NCBI GenBank assembly: GCA_004519485.1
Contig: CP038108.1
Location: 1 to 64,000 of the forward strand
DNA from: Nannochloropsis oceanica
Lineage: Eukaryota; Sar; Eustigmatophyceae; Eustigmatales; Monodopsidaceae
DNA: 64,000 bases
Direction of reading: 5' to 3'
Shown piece by piece: positions 33,401 to 44,477 of the stretch. Each line of letters begins with the position of its first letter. Position 1 is the first letter of the stretch. Both the position numbers and the translations under genes were made by a program. The notes beneath the pieces are model-generated. The model did no database searches. It saw nothing but the letters and a program-made list of their open reading frames with translations, and was not told the DNA's origin.

Positions 33401-36400
33401 AGCAGCTGGATGGCGTGCTGGGGCAAATAAGAATGAGAGGATGAAAAGGAAGAAGAGGAGGAAGAGGAGGAGGAGACAGAGAGAAGGCGCCGTCGATATC
33501 GAGAAGACGACCCGACCAAATCAAAAGGACGCATTTCCCCCTCTTCTTTCTCCTCTTTCTCCTCCTCCCTCCCCCCTCCCTCCATCACTCCCTCCCCCTC
33601 TGCAAGGACCTGCGTGCTGTTGCCCCAATAGACAAAGAACTCCGCCGAGAGCAGGGAGGGATGGAGGGTGGACGAACGGGATGTGGAGCTACCATCGCTG
33701 CGTTTTCCTCCTGCTTTCGCACTGGCTTTATCCTTGTCCTTTTTGCGGCCTCTCGGCTTCGTGGCGCTGCTGAGCCTGACTAAGGGGGATGAGGAGGGAA
33801 GAAGAAGCGTCGCCTGTAGAGGGAGGAGGGGGGGGGGGAGCAAGAGTGAGGGAGGAAGTGTGAGGGAGGGAGGGAAGAAATGTGAGGGAGGGAGGGAGGG
33901 AGGAAGGGGAAGAGAAGATGTGACGTACCCGGCCATGCGTCCACTCCCTCTTCCCTTCCATCTCTTGGGCAAACGGAACTAGGAGGGTAACCCTCCCCTC
34001 TTCCTTCCCTCCCTCCCTCCCTTCCCCTTCCTCATTCCTGGACCAGAATAGTGGCCGTGCAACCTCCTCTTCAAGGAGGGAGGGAGGGAGGGAGGGGGGG
34101 AGGGAGGAGAGGGGGTAGGTCTCCTCGGTGAGGGTTTCCCCGGTCCTGTCGTAGAGGGAGACGAGCACCTTGGCCATTGCCTCTTCGTGAGGGGAGAGGG
34201 AGAGGGAGGCGGAGGATGCAGAGGAGGGCGAGGAGGAGGGGCTAGCGGAGGGAGAGGAGAAGGTGAGGATAATGCCCTCGGCCAGGCGCGTGGGAAGGGA
34301 GGGAGGGCGGGAGGGCTGGGATTCGACGGTAGACGTGATGGTGGTGGTAGTAGTGGCGATGCTCGTGTCTTGAAGCACGGAGGAGAGGAGGGGGAAGGGA
34401 TGCAACGCCACCTATAACAAGAGCCAGCAGGAGGAAGGGGGGGGAGATTGAGAAGGGGAAGAAAGAGGGGAAGAGAGCGGAGTGAGAGAGGAGCAGAGAG
34501 GCAGGACAGGTGGAAAGATAACACCATGTTATCGACGCTCATCTCCATCGAAAACAAGAAAGAGAGAGACGAGGGAGGGCATTGACCGCTGGATTCAAAT
34601 GTGATGACACACGTACCTTGATGGTCCCCACGGAATCCTCCCCCTCGCCTTCCCCCTCTCCCTCCTCCTCGTCCACAGCACCGCCGCCTGTGAGCACCGC
34701 GTAGCCCCTCAAGGCCGACACTCTCACACGGCCGTCCGCCACCACCACCTGGGGTGGAAGGGGGGAGGGAGGGGAGGGGGGGGAAAGGTAGGAGTAAGCG
34801 TGTGGACCCACGACACGATTGAGAGTCATTCTCCCGTCATTTCTTTCCTTCCTTCCCTCCTTCCCTCCCTTCTTCTCCGCACTCACTGGCAAGATGGGCC
34901 GCTTGACCGCCAGGACCACGGGGCGAAGCTCGAGTCGAAAGGAAACTTGGATCTCCTCCTCCTCCTCCTCCTCCTCCTCCTCCTCCCGTTTGTCCGAGGT
35001 GAAGGCCGAGGGGGAGGGGGTGGAGGAGAAGGGAATGTAGGCGTCTCTGCTGTCAGTCTGCTTCTTCTTGAGCTTGCCGGTGATCGTAAAAGTCACATTG
35101 CCCGTCGAGGTGTCCATCTGAGGAGAGGGAGGGAGGGAGGAGGGGAATTGCGTGAAGGGAGGGAGAGAGGGAAAGAGGGAGGTAGAGAAAGAGGGGGGAA
35201 AGGGGGGCGGCAGAGAGAGAGGCAGGAGAGGGGCATACCATGACGTGGTTTTCCTTGTCGTGAGGGAAGAGGAGGAGAAGGAGGTTGTGCTTCTTGAGGA
35301 GGACGGCGTTCTGGACGAGGGCCTGAGAGGGAGGGAGGGAGGGAGGGAGGGAGTGTTGATCAAGAAGGGGACGGGGGGGGGAAGAAAAAGGGGAGGGAGG
35401 GAGGGTAGACAAGGATGTCGGTAATTGTACTAGAGAAACATATAGTAAATAGCTGCTCACCTCGTTGTCGTGCGTGGCGCTTAGGTACTCTACCTCCCTC
35501 ACCGCCTCTTCCTCCCGCCGGCCCTCCGTCCCACCGTCCACTAAAGGGGAGGAGGGAGGAAGGGACGAGGGGAGGGAGGGACGGAAGGCGTGGGAGAGGT
35601 TGACGTAGAATGAGGGAGTGCCGTAAGGGAGAGAAGCAAGGAGGCGGGGCAGGGGGAAGGGAGGAGGAGGAGGAGGAGGAGGAGGAGGAGGAGGAGAGGG
35701 AGGTGAGCCAGCGCGCGCAGCCCGGCCGGTTTCTTCTCCTGGTGCGTCAGCTGACTCGAGGAACGAAGAGGAGAAGGGGAAGAAGGGCATGGTTCTATCA
35801 TCCTTCCCCTTCTTCAACGCGTTTACCACAAACTCTTTGCCTACCCTCCCTCCCTCCATCCCTCCCTCCCTCCCTCCCTCAGCCCCCCCCTCCTTTCCCC
35901 GCTGCCCCCAAATGAGCTGCACGCCGCAGTCACCCCCGTCGAAGGCGCAGGCCACGTTGTTGCACTTGGCATCACAGATCTTATCCCCTACCCAGTTGGC
36001 AGGGCAGCCTGGAGGGAGGGAGGGAGGATGGGAGGTGTTGATGAAAGGAAAAGTGCAAGGAAGGGCAGGAGGGACGTACCGAGGGAGCAGGGAGGCTTGC
36101 CTGTGCCGCTGCTGGAGGTGTGACTGTGATGTGTGGTGTATAGTGAACGTTACAGACAGAAAAATCAATGAGAGAGACCATGGATGCCTTGCTCCCTCCC
36201 TTTATTCTTGCCTGTAGGAGGAGGAGGAGGGGGAGGAGGAGGGGGAGGAGCCTGGACGCCCGTAGCTGGAGGCGTTGACGCAGTCGGGGTAGTCGAACCC
36301 GCAGGCGGTCACATTGCAGGCCTGAGGGAGGGTGGGTGAGAGGGAGGGAGGAAGGGGGAGATAAGAGAATCAGTGGCGGTGAACAGAAAGGGAGGGAGGA

Positions 36401-38346
36401 AGGGAGAGGAGGACGCACCATGTCGCAGTAGCCATCCCCTATCCAGCTCGTTTGACACCCGGGCGCGCAGTCAGGCACGGCCCAAGAGAGGTAGACCTAC
36501 GGAGGAAGGGGGGAGGTAGGGAAGGAGGGAGGAATGGAGGGTGAGGAGATCAGAATAAAGGAAGGAAGGAGGAAATCAGAGAGGGAGGGAGGGAGGGAGG
36601 GAGGGAGGGAGGGAGGGAAAGGTACCTTCTGCACGCCGCTGGTGGAGACGAAGTCTTCCGGGTAGGTGGGGGCGGCGAGGAAGACGTCGTCGTTGAAGTA
36701 GATGAACTTTTGGGAGAGACCGGGGATCCGATGCAAGTGGGCCTTGGGGAGGGAGGGAAGAAGGGAGAGAGGAGGGAACGGATTGATCGAAAAGATACTC
36801 ACGACACGATTTTGAGGGGAGGGAGGGAGGAAGGGATGGAAGGAGGGAATGCCAGGTGGGGAGACTGACCTCGATGGCGGGGGAGGAGAAGACAGGGAGG
36901 TGGCTCTTATTTGGGAAGATGGCTGTGTGGGGGATGATCTCCAGCCGCGGGTTGTCGAGGGCCTGGTGCATGTACGAGGGAGGGAGGGAGGGAGGGAACG
37001 AAGGAAGGTGAGGCCGATGGCATCTGGCTTCAGATAGTGCCATCCCTCCCCTCCCTCCCTCCCTCCCCCCTTACCAGCCACTTGGGGATCTGATTGTCCG
37101 TTACGAGGTACACTTTGCGCACCCAGGGGGCGAAGCGGTCCAAGGAGCGGAGGGAGAAGCTGGGTGGGAGGGGAGGGGTGGAGGGAGGGAAGATGAGGCA
37201 AAGAAGGAAACCACACACGAAAGACAAAGTGATGGTTAAAGGGAGGAGAGGCGGACCGACTGCTGCATCGTCCGTGGGTGCCACATCCATCATCGTCTGT
37301 GGGGGGAGGGAGGGAGGGAGGAGGGGTATACCGGAGTTCATTGCTGTCCCGGTAACGGTTCTCGGCCACGTGGTCGTTCCGGGGTTTCTCCTCCTGCTCC
37401 TCGTCCCAAGGGGAAAAGGAAGAAGAAGGAAAAGAGGAGAAGGATTCGGTGTCTGTCATCACTGGAATTTCGTCCCCGTCACTGCCGCTGCTCGTCGATG
37501 CCGGCACTCCTTCCCCCTTCACTCCACTCCGCAAATTCCCTCTTCTCTTCCCCTCTCCTGCTGCTGCGGCTGCTGCTTCGGCTGCCTGGTACTTAGCCTT
37601 TTTTGCCAGCCACCGCGGATCTGAGCCGTTCACCTGGTCGTGAAGAGAGAATGAAGGAAAGAGGAACAGGGAGGAAAGGAAGGAGAGAAAAAGGTAAGCG
37701 CACCAATAACTGTGTAGGTGGTGAGCTCCGTCTTTTTCCCCTACCGCCCCATCTCTTCCTCCCTCCTCACCCAGGTATAGACCACATCAATCGAGTCGTA
37801 AGACAGGACAGACTCGAAGGTCTTATGTGCAATGTTGTCGGCAAAGCGCCGCGTGGTGCACTCGCGCCGCCAGCTGCTCCTTGGCCCTTCGCCTCTGTGG
37901 AGGGAGGGAGTGGATCGATTTGCGTGTATATACGTGTATACGTGAGAAAACACAAGTGACCCTGGTCAAGAGTCCATGTGATCCACATGCGATTATCATT
38001 ATGCGTCCTTCCTTGATTCCTCACCTTGCCAGGAAAGACAAGAGGTTCCTGTGGTAGCACCCGCCGAACGCCACCAGTAGCAAGCCATTCAGGAATGGGA
38101 CCAGAAGCAAGAGTAGGAAAAAGAGACACAGGCAGGGGCGGCGTAGGAAGATGGTGTAGGTGTGCCGTTGTGCTTTCTTGACCTGTGAATGCAAAGCCTG
38201 CTCGAACGACGACTTGGGAAAAGTTTTTAATAGAGGGGGTTGGAGGGGTGAGAGGGGAGGGAGGGTAAGCGCGTGGAAGGTGGGTCCCGGGGAAAATGTA
38301 CCTGCTTCTCGTCCAGTCTTTGCCACAACCCTTGTAGCACCTCCAT
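30500..38346 (-). CDS. GNPTAB: GNPTAB-like (Stealth) GlcNAc-1-phosphotransferase, 24 exons
   Basis: Homologue of the alpha/beta subunit that tags lysosomal enzymes with GlcNAc-phosphate in the Golgi. Exons: 38346-38302, 38212-38025, 37894-37771, 37633-37332, 37159-37075, 36962-36870, 36742-36626, 36496-36419, 36321-36212, 36123-36080, 36008-35461, 35322-35239, 35117-34887, 34748-34617, 34411-33929, 33813-33112, 33024-32931, 32801-32689, 32603-32547, 32414-31950, 31771-31706, 31432-31385, 31250-31090, 30935-30500; phases agree, 1601 aa (human 1256). Order: signal anchor (about 45-65); Stealth CR1 [13 protein letters not shown] (119-); CR2 [33 protein letters not shown] 1 ([20 protein letters not shown]) and LNR 2 ([20 protein letters not shown]); CR3 [14 protein letters not shown]-hand [14 protein letters not shown]4 [10 protein letters not shown]-terminal membrane helix [18 protein letters not shown]. 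The extra length is Ser/Glu/Gly-rich insertions. Intron 9 uses a GC donor. Confidence 0.95.
31797..31906. repeat. Direct duplication within GNPTAB-like intron 20
   Basis: A block of about 40 bp (agggacggggggaagaaggg and onward, 31797-31836) recurs almost unchanged at 31867-31906, separated by GGGA/GGAA repeats. Non-coding and apparently recent. Confidence 0.85.
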
Positions 38347-38747
38347 CGTCGAGGTCCCTGTAACGTGTGAGAGGGAAATTGCGGCGTATGCTGCTGTGAG
38401 CGTCCTTCGTGTATGCACAGGGCAGGGCAATGCGGGGAATGCGGGGTGGTCCATACGGCGATTAGCGAGTTCAGTCAACGACTCGGCCACCCATCAAATC
38501 AATGCCTTAAGCATCTATCATTAGTCTTGGTGATACACGTGTTTGTGGTGGTGATTGTTGTTGTTGTGGTGTCCTTTCTTCAGATCTTCGACTCCTTCTG
38601 TTCTTTTGAACGCGTTCGGATGACGACGTGTAAAAATGATGATCGCCGCGCCGCAAAGCAGACTCTCAGCAATTACCTCAATGCACATCACAAGTACACG
38701 CACAAAAACACAGGTCTCTCTAACACACGCGGGGGTTAGAAAGCGCC
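38347..38747. promoter_or_regulatory. Divergent promoter region, GNPTAB-like / plastid unknown
   Basis: About 400 bp between head-to-head genes. The unresolved first exon of the plus-strand gene may lie at its right end. No core motif is convincing. Confidence 0.35.
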
Positions 38748-38873
38748 ATGCCTGTTCGTAGAGGCACCCCCGCAAGGGAGTCGACAAGAAGAAGTATGTT
38801 TGATAGGAAGGAGGCAGGTCGTGGTGGAATCGTGTGCAGGTATCGACCCCCTCCCTCCATCCCCTCCCTCCAC

Positions 38874-40521
38874 CCTCACAGCAACTTCCTCTCTTTTGCT
38901 GGCACTTTTCCTTGTCCACCTGCTACTGCTGTTCTCCGATAGAATAGAAGCATTTGCCATTCCAGACCCCATCCGCAGCCGTAGAAGAAGCGTGACGAGG
39001 ACAAGGATAACCATGACCCAAGCTCCTCGGCTAAAAGACTGCGAGCAGCTCACGACACGCGCGCACACCCTCTTCCAAAATGCCGCCGCGGTGACAGGGG
39101 GAGTTCTTTTTGGAAGTGCCATCTCGAGCAGAGGCGGGATCACGAAGGCTCAGGCTGCCTTGGACCCCATCGTTAGCCAAACGTACATGGAGCAAGTCCG
39201 CGACGGTACGTTACTCCTACTACTTCTCGCCTCTGGCATTCCCTCCCTCCTTCCCTCCTCGTGTTTCTATCTCCAAATCAAGTTTATATCTCTCATGCAC
39301 TGAAACTTTTGACCGTTACATCTCCGTTCGTCTCACCCCGTCCTTCCTCCCTTCCTCCCTCCCTCCCTCCATGTCTCCTCCCAGCCATCCCCGTCAAAAC
39401 CATCCGCGGCGTGTGGCGCATCCGGGAATACCGCGATAAGAGCACTGGAACGCTCTGCAAAGGACGGCTGAAGATGCGAGGTAGGGAGGAAGGCTGAACG
39501 AGGAAGGAAGGGTCGAAGGGAGGAGACTTGAGGGATGGAGGTAGGAGGGAGAAGGCTGGAGGGACGAGGACAGGCTTGTCGGCATTGTTTCAGGGTTTAC
39601 AGGCTTAAGAGGCTGATTTTGACTTCTAGGCTTAATATATATAACGTAATGTGCACGTAATTTATGTCTCTACGCAGGCTTTGTGGAGGAGCCGAATAAA
39701 GGAACACTGGAGTACATGGGCTGCAACGACAGCAAGGGAAAAGGTGAGGGTAAAGGGTATAGGGAGGGAGGGAGGGGAGGAAGAGAGGAAGTAAAGGAGG
39801 GGAATTGATAGTCGGGTGCATGCTGCTGGTTCTCAAGCTCTCGGCTTGTACCTTCATCTTCCTCCTCCTCCCAAGGGAATTGGTTGCTCAAGCCCGCGCG
39901 AATCGCCAACGGGCAAATACGTTTCTCGGCAAGGTACGTTGAGAAATCAAGATCAAGTCTTTCGTCCCTTCCCTCCCTCCCTCCCTCCCTCCCTCCCTCC
40001 CTTTCATCTCCCCTCGCACCGACTCTTCTCTTTGCACGGCGCTGAATCCTCTCTCTCCATACGTTCTTCCTTCCCTCCCTCCCTCCCTCCCTCCCTCCCT
40101 CCCTCCCTCCCTCCCCAGATGGAAGGTCCGCTTCTCAGACGGGGAGTCGCTCATTTACCGGGGCGACGTGCTGGCCGGCGGGAACTACGCCAAAGCCACG
40201 GCCTCGATCGTGGATGGAGACATCTTGCAGCCCTTCACGGGCATTACCGGTAGGGTTCGAGGGAGGGAGGGAGGGAGGGAAGAGACGATGGAGTAGAAAG
40301 CATTTTTTTCGTGGATGAACCCGACCAGTCAATGGCTGCCTCTTTGCGAATGTGCCTCGTTCAACTCTCCACCCCCTACTCCCCCCCCCCCCCCCTCTGC
40401 CCTTCCCTTCCCCCTTCCCTCCGGCCGGGCACCCCCACTTGCAGGCAATTTGTCCGAGAGGAAGATCGGCAGCTTTGAGGCCGACCTGATCGAGGTCAGC
40501 GACGACCAAGAAAAGCTGTAG
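38874..40521 (+). CDS. Conserved plastid-targeted protein of unknown function (first exon unresolved)
   Basis: Exons: ~38881-39205, 39385-39480, 39678-39743, 39876-39933, 40119-40249, 40445-40521, with consistent phases from the second onward. Near the start is a strong hydrophobic stretch (SSLLLALFLVHLLLLF), then RIEAFAIPDP, which matches the ASAFAP-type cleavage site of complex plastids, and then a basic transit-like region. The mature part reads IRGVWRIREY ... CKGRLKMRGF ... GTLEYMGC ... GNWLLKPARI, then SARWKVRFSDGESLIYRGDV and ERKIGSFEADLIEV, a compact beta-rich domain with no enzyme motif I know. No in-frame ATG precedes the signal peptide in this exon, so a small upstream exon with a phase-1 donor is needed; ATGs at 38748 and 38796 are in the wrong phase. 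About 250 aa are visible. Confidence 0.75.
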
Positions 40522-40776
40522 AGTAAGGTAGAGAATGAAGACAGCACACACAACGCGATAACATCCCGAGCAACTAAAGATAAGGAAACGATTGGATCTG
40601 AGTGGCCCACGCCTAACACCAGGGCAAATCCTGTTTCTCCTTTGAAAAAGTAGTTTCTTTTCGTCCTTCTCACTCTCCGCTGTACACCTTCTCCTCTCTC
40701 TTTATCACTTGACTCGCCTGCAGCCCATGTTCCTCCCTCGTCGCAGCTGCCATCGTCGGGCTTTCTCTCCCTCGCT
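40522..40776. other. Convergent 3' intergenic region
   Basis: 255 bp between two converging genes, with no coding or repeat signal. Confidence 0.5.
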
Positions 40777-42486
40777 CTACTTCTCCTTCCCCCCTCCAAC
40801 CCGCAGGAGTGCTTCCACCTCCTCCCCCCTCCCAAACCGTTTGGCCAGCTCCCATCCCCTTTCTCCGTCGTACAATAATGCCCTCGCCTCCAGATCCGCC
40901 CCGTGCTCCACGAGGAGTCTGAGGAGAGGGAGGAGGGGGGCAGCCCCTCCCTCCTTCCCTCCCTCCTCTCCCTCCCTCCCGACCTCGATGGCCTTGTGCA
41001 GAGGACTGAGACCGGTGCGGGGACAGGGATAGTTGATGGTAGAGGGACAGAGGAGGAGGCTGGGAGGGAGGGAGGGAGGGAGGGAGGGAGGGAGGGAGGG
41101 AGGGAGGGGGGGGGGGAGAGGGACATGTGGTCAGACGTGTCACAGATCTTTCTGTTTTTCCTCCTCCCTGCCTCCTTCCCTCCCTCCTTATCACTCTCTC
41201 ACCGTATGTGCTCCAAGTTGCTTCCCTTCTCTTCAATCAATGCGTGCAGCATCACCCCGTTCTCCTCACCTTCCTTCCCTCCCGCCCTCCCGCCCTCCCC
41301 CACCTCCGAGGCAAAGAGGGTGTGGTGCTCGTGCGGTGGAAGGTGGGCCACGGCGGGGAAGGCCTGTTGGAAGGCAGCCACCAGCTTTTCTAGATGGAGA
41401 ATTTCATCGTACGAGAGGCCGGCAAGACCCTAAGTAAGGGAGGGAGGGAGGGAGGGAGGGGGGGGGGGCGTGGTAAGAAAACAAGGAGAGAGAAAGTACG
41501 TTTAAATCAATGCGTGTTGGGCTCGAGGAGTAGAGGCGCGCTCTCTGCCTTTGCAGACCGACTGGTCATTTTGCTTCCGTGCTACCCCCCTCCCTCATCT
41601 CAGAGACCCGAACCCAATCCATTCCTTTATTTGTCATTACCTCTTCCTCTTCTTCTCTCGAGTGCAGTCACTTGGATACCCCCCACCCCAACATCCGCTC
41701 ACCTGATCGACCAAGGCGAGGTCGAGGTCTTCGCCCTCAAGCGCCTTGGCCAGCACTCGGCTGATATCGTGCCCGCAGAGTGGTGCCCATTTCTGGGACG
41801 AGCCGATTGAAGTGAGAGGGAAGGAGGGAGAGAGGGAAACGGGAGGGTGAAAGTGCGGATGGGGAAGAGGAGAAAAGAAGAAGAGGATGGCAATAGACGA
41901 AAAGCAACACAGTCGGAGAGAAGCAAAAAAAGGGAGGAAATCATTGCTTACATCGCTGCACTGTCAATGACAGATAAACACGCCTTCAGCCTGACACCTT
42001 GACCCTATGTACCTGTGCCTGAGCCGAGACGTCGTACACAATGCCCTTAATGGATAGGAGATTCAAGTGCGCGTGGGCTTGGAGGGTGGCCAGGCTCATC
42101 TTCGGCAAGGAGGAATAAGAGGGATCTGTTGTCGTCGTCGCTTCGGGATAGTTACGGCTGCCGAAACCAAGGGGGCAGGTACTACTGCCTCCCCGTCCTT
42201 CTTTTCCTCTTCCTTCTCCCGTTTGTGTCAACGTTGGAGCACGACCATATCCAAGGGGACAGCCTCCGCCGCTAATGTTGCTGTCCATCGCGTGTCTTGT
42301 AGCGATGGTGGTTGGCATAATGTCCGCTATAGCCGCAGTCAAGGAGATAGGCAAGAACTTGCTCAGGAGGGACGTGAAGGGGCATTTGCTTTCTGCCGCT
42401 GCAACTGTTGATGTTGCTGCTGTCTGAGCCTCCACGGCAGTGGAATGGGATGGGGACGACGACAAGGACGGCGGCGACGATGACAT
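40777..42486 (-). CDS. MAPR (cytochrome b5-like) domain plus ankyrin protein, 5 exons
   Basis: Exons: 42486-42013, 41960-41952, 41792-41703, 41429-41203, 41059-40777; phases agree, 360 aa. Residues 1-130 are Ser/Thr-rich with three Cys-Pro sites (SKCPFTS, GGCPLGYG, STCPLGFG) that could be heme-regulatory-type motifs. Then comes a membrane-associated progesterone receptor-like domain: MSLATLQAHAHLNLL, SIKGIVYDVSAQ, WAPLCGHDISRVLAKAL, GLAGLSYDEILHLE, FQQAFPAV. The usual GPGGPY before the final helices is replaced by a short CSDKWAP stretch, three residues of which come from a 9-nt exon. The C-terminal part has ankyrin features (TGLSPLHKAIE, LLRLLVEHGADLEAR). A GGGA-derived Glu/Gly-rich run lies inside the ankyrin unit. 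Heme binding is inferred, not shown. Confidence 0.82.
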
Positions 42487-44477
42487 GCCTGTGTTTTTTT
42501 TGGGTGTGCGATGTGTAATTTTGAGCGCGTGGTGCGGTTGTGTTGTGTGCAAAAAATGGATGCGCATATGCATGGACTTGACGCAGCAACTGCTCTCGCT
42601 GATTTCCATTTCCAACGTGCATGCGCGGCAATCCTGCCGCATGCTCACCATGCCCTACCCCTCGCACACCGAACAGCCTGTTATGACACATGAAAAGCTG
42701 CATACACCTAGGTGCGTCGTCGTCATCCTTCCTTCCATCAAGGCAGCGTTATGCCTTCCTCCCCTCCTCCCGCAATAGCGGCAGCCCCTCCTCTTCTGTG
42801 CCTCCTCCGACTTGCAATGGAGGAAAGCAGGTTGCATCAAAGTATCCACAACAATGTCTGCGAGTAGTCAAAACAAGAGATATTCCCCTAATGGCTGGGT
42901 GAGAAGAACATCCCGTTCTACATTTTTCCACAGCGAAAAAATTACGAAGAAAGAGGGAGGAGGAGGAGACCCATCATTCTTCTTCTCCTCCTTCTTCCTT
43001 TCCCCTCTTCCTACATCTCATCACGCACCCTTCGGCCCACCAACAATCATGCGATTGGCGTTTCCATCTGGATAGAAAAGGAAGAAGGAAGGTGTCGAGT
43101 ATTGAGGTGCTGTGGAGTGGGGTGACAGTCCTTGTCATTCCGAGGGGAGACTACGAGAGCCCGCTCACTCAGGTCAGTAAGAGATGAAGCAAGAGCAAAA
43201 ATCCATTCAAGGCTTTATCAATTGCCCCCTTTCACCCTTTCTCGCGTGACTCTCCTTTCCCTCTTTTCATTCCCTCATTCCCTCGCTCCTCCCATCCCTA
43301 TGTACCCACGCCCTCAGCCCCGAGCTGGACGCCATTATTGCCATTTGTCCCATAGCAGCATCAAGAACAAGACAGGAAGAAAGATAAGCCACATTTTCTT
43401 GATAGTTTCCCCGTCCTTTTCGCTTTCCCTCATTTCATTGGTGTCCCTGGTTCGGGTGTTGACCCTCCTTCCCTCCTTCCCTCCCTTCCTATGCTGGCGT
43501 GATAGATGCGAGGATAAGAAGCCATCTGGTAGGCGTGTCGACTCATGGAGGAGGGAAAGACACGTTTCTGCCGATTCGGGGGATGAATGTGTTGAGGAGA
43601 GGGGAATGGAGGGAGGGAAGTAGCGAGTCACCACATATCTCATCCTTTTTGGACGTTGTAACAGCACCTGTCCATCTGATTTACTCTCATTTTCATTGAA
43701 GCAAGAAGGGAAATAAAAGGGTAGACGACGGCAGAGATATCGATGGTTGAAGCAGAGGTAAGAAGACGGCAAGGGAAAAAGAAGAAGGAAGGAGGAAGGA
43801 GAAGCAAGTGTCTTGCCCAGTACCGAGGCAGATGGGAATCTCGAACAGGTTCCCGACAGAATGAACGGCAAATAGTCAGGAGGGCAGGTACGAGGGGGAA
43901 TGTAGAGTGGAGATGTGAAGGAGATGTAGAAACGTGCAACACCGTGGGTAAATAAATTTAGTAGTGTGATGAATTGTGCAGTTGGGCAGACAGGGAACGG
44001 GGAAGGGGTTTAAGTGATTGATGTAGCGTCAAAGCAGGGAATGAGTGTATCCAATAAGAAACAGAACAACGGCATGCAAAAAGCACGCAAGTTATAAAAT
44101 TTAACCCCCCCCCATGCGGGTGATGCGGACGCTGACGGTTAGCCGTTAGCCGTTTCACCAAAACTCGCCTTTGCACTTTTTCCGTTACGCGGTTTTAGTC
44201 TCTCCTCTTCTCTCAACCGGCACTGTCGAGCGTAACAATGACAACAACCTGTACACAGCAGAGTCGGCGGGCAGAAACGTGGGCGATTCTTTTCCTTGTC
44301 ATACGTCGGAACCCCAAGCGTGCGTGCGCGAGGATACACAGAGACACACTGCCTCTTTCAATCGCATGGCGGATCGTAAACTCGACACAGGGCGTACTTT
44401 CTGTGGATGTCTTCTCACATTACACATCACATGCCATAGGCCTCAACCAAGCCTTACATATCACCAACGAAAAAGCC
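42487..44477. other. Two-kilobase divergent intergenic region
   Basis: No protein was recognised on either strand. Open frames of 163 aa (+, 43132-43623) and 178 aa (-, 43335-43871) overlap each other and have low-complexity, unconserved-looking content. The region should hold promoters for the MAPR-ankyrin gene on its left and the SGNH gene on its right, and may hide 5' untranslated exons. Confidence 0.5.

Noticed and set aside
43335-43871. 178-aa minus-strand open frame
   Set aside because: No recognisable motif, low-complexity stretches, overlaps another equally weak frame, no splice support.
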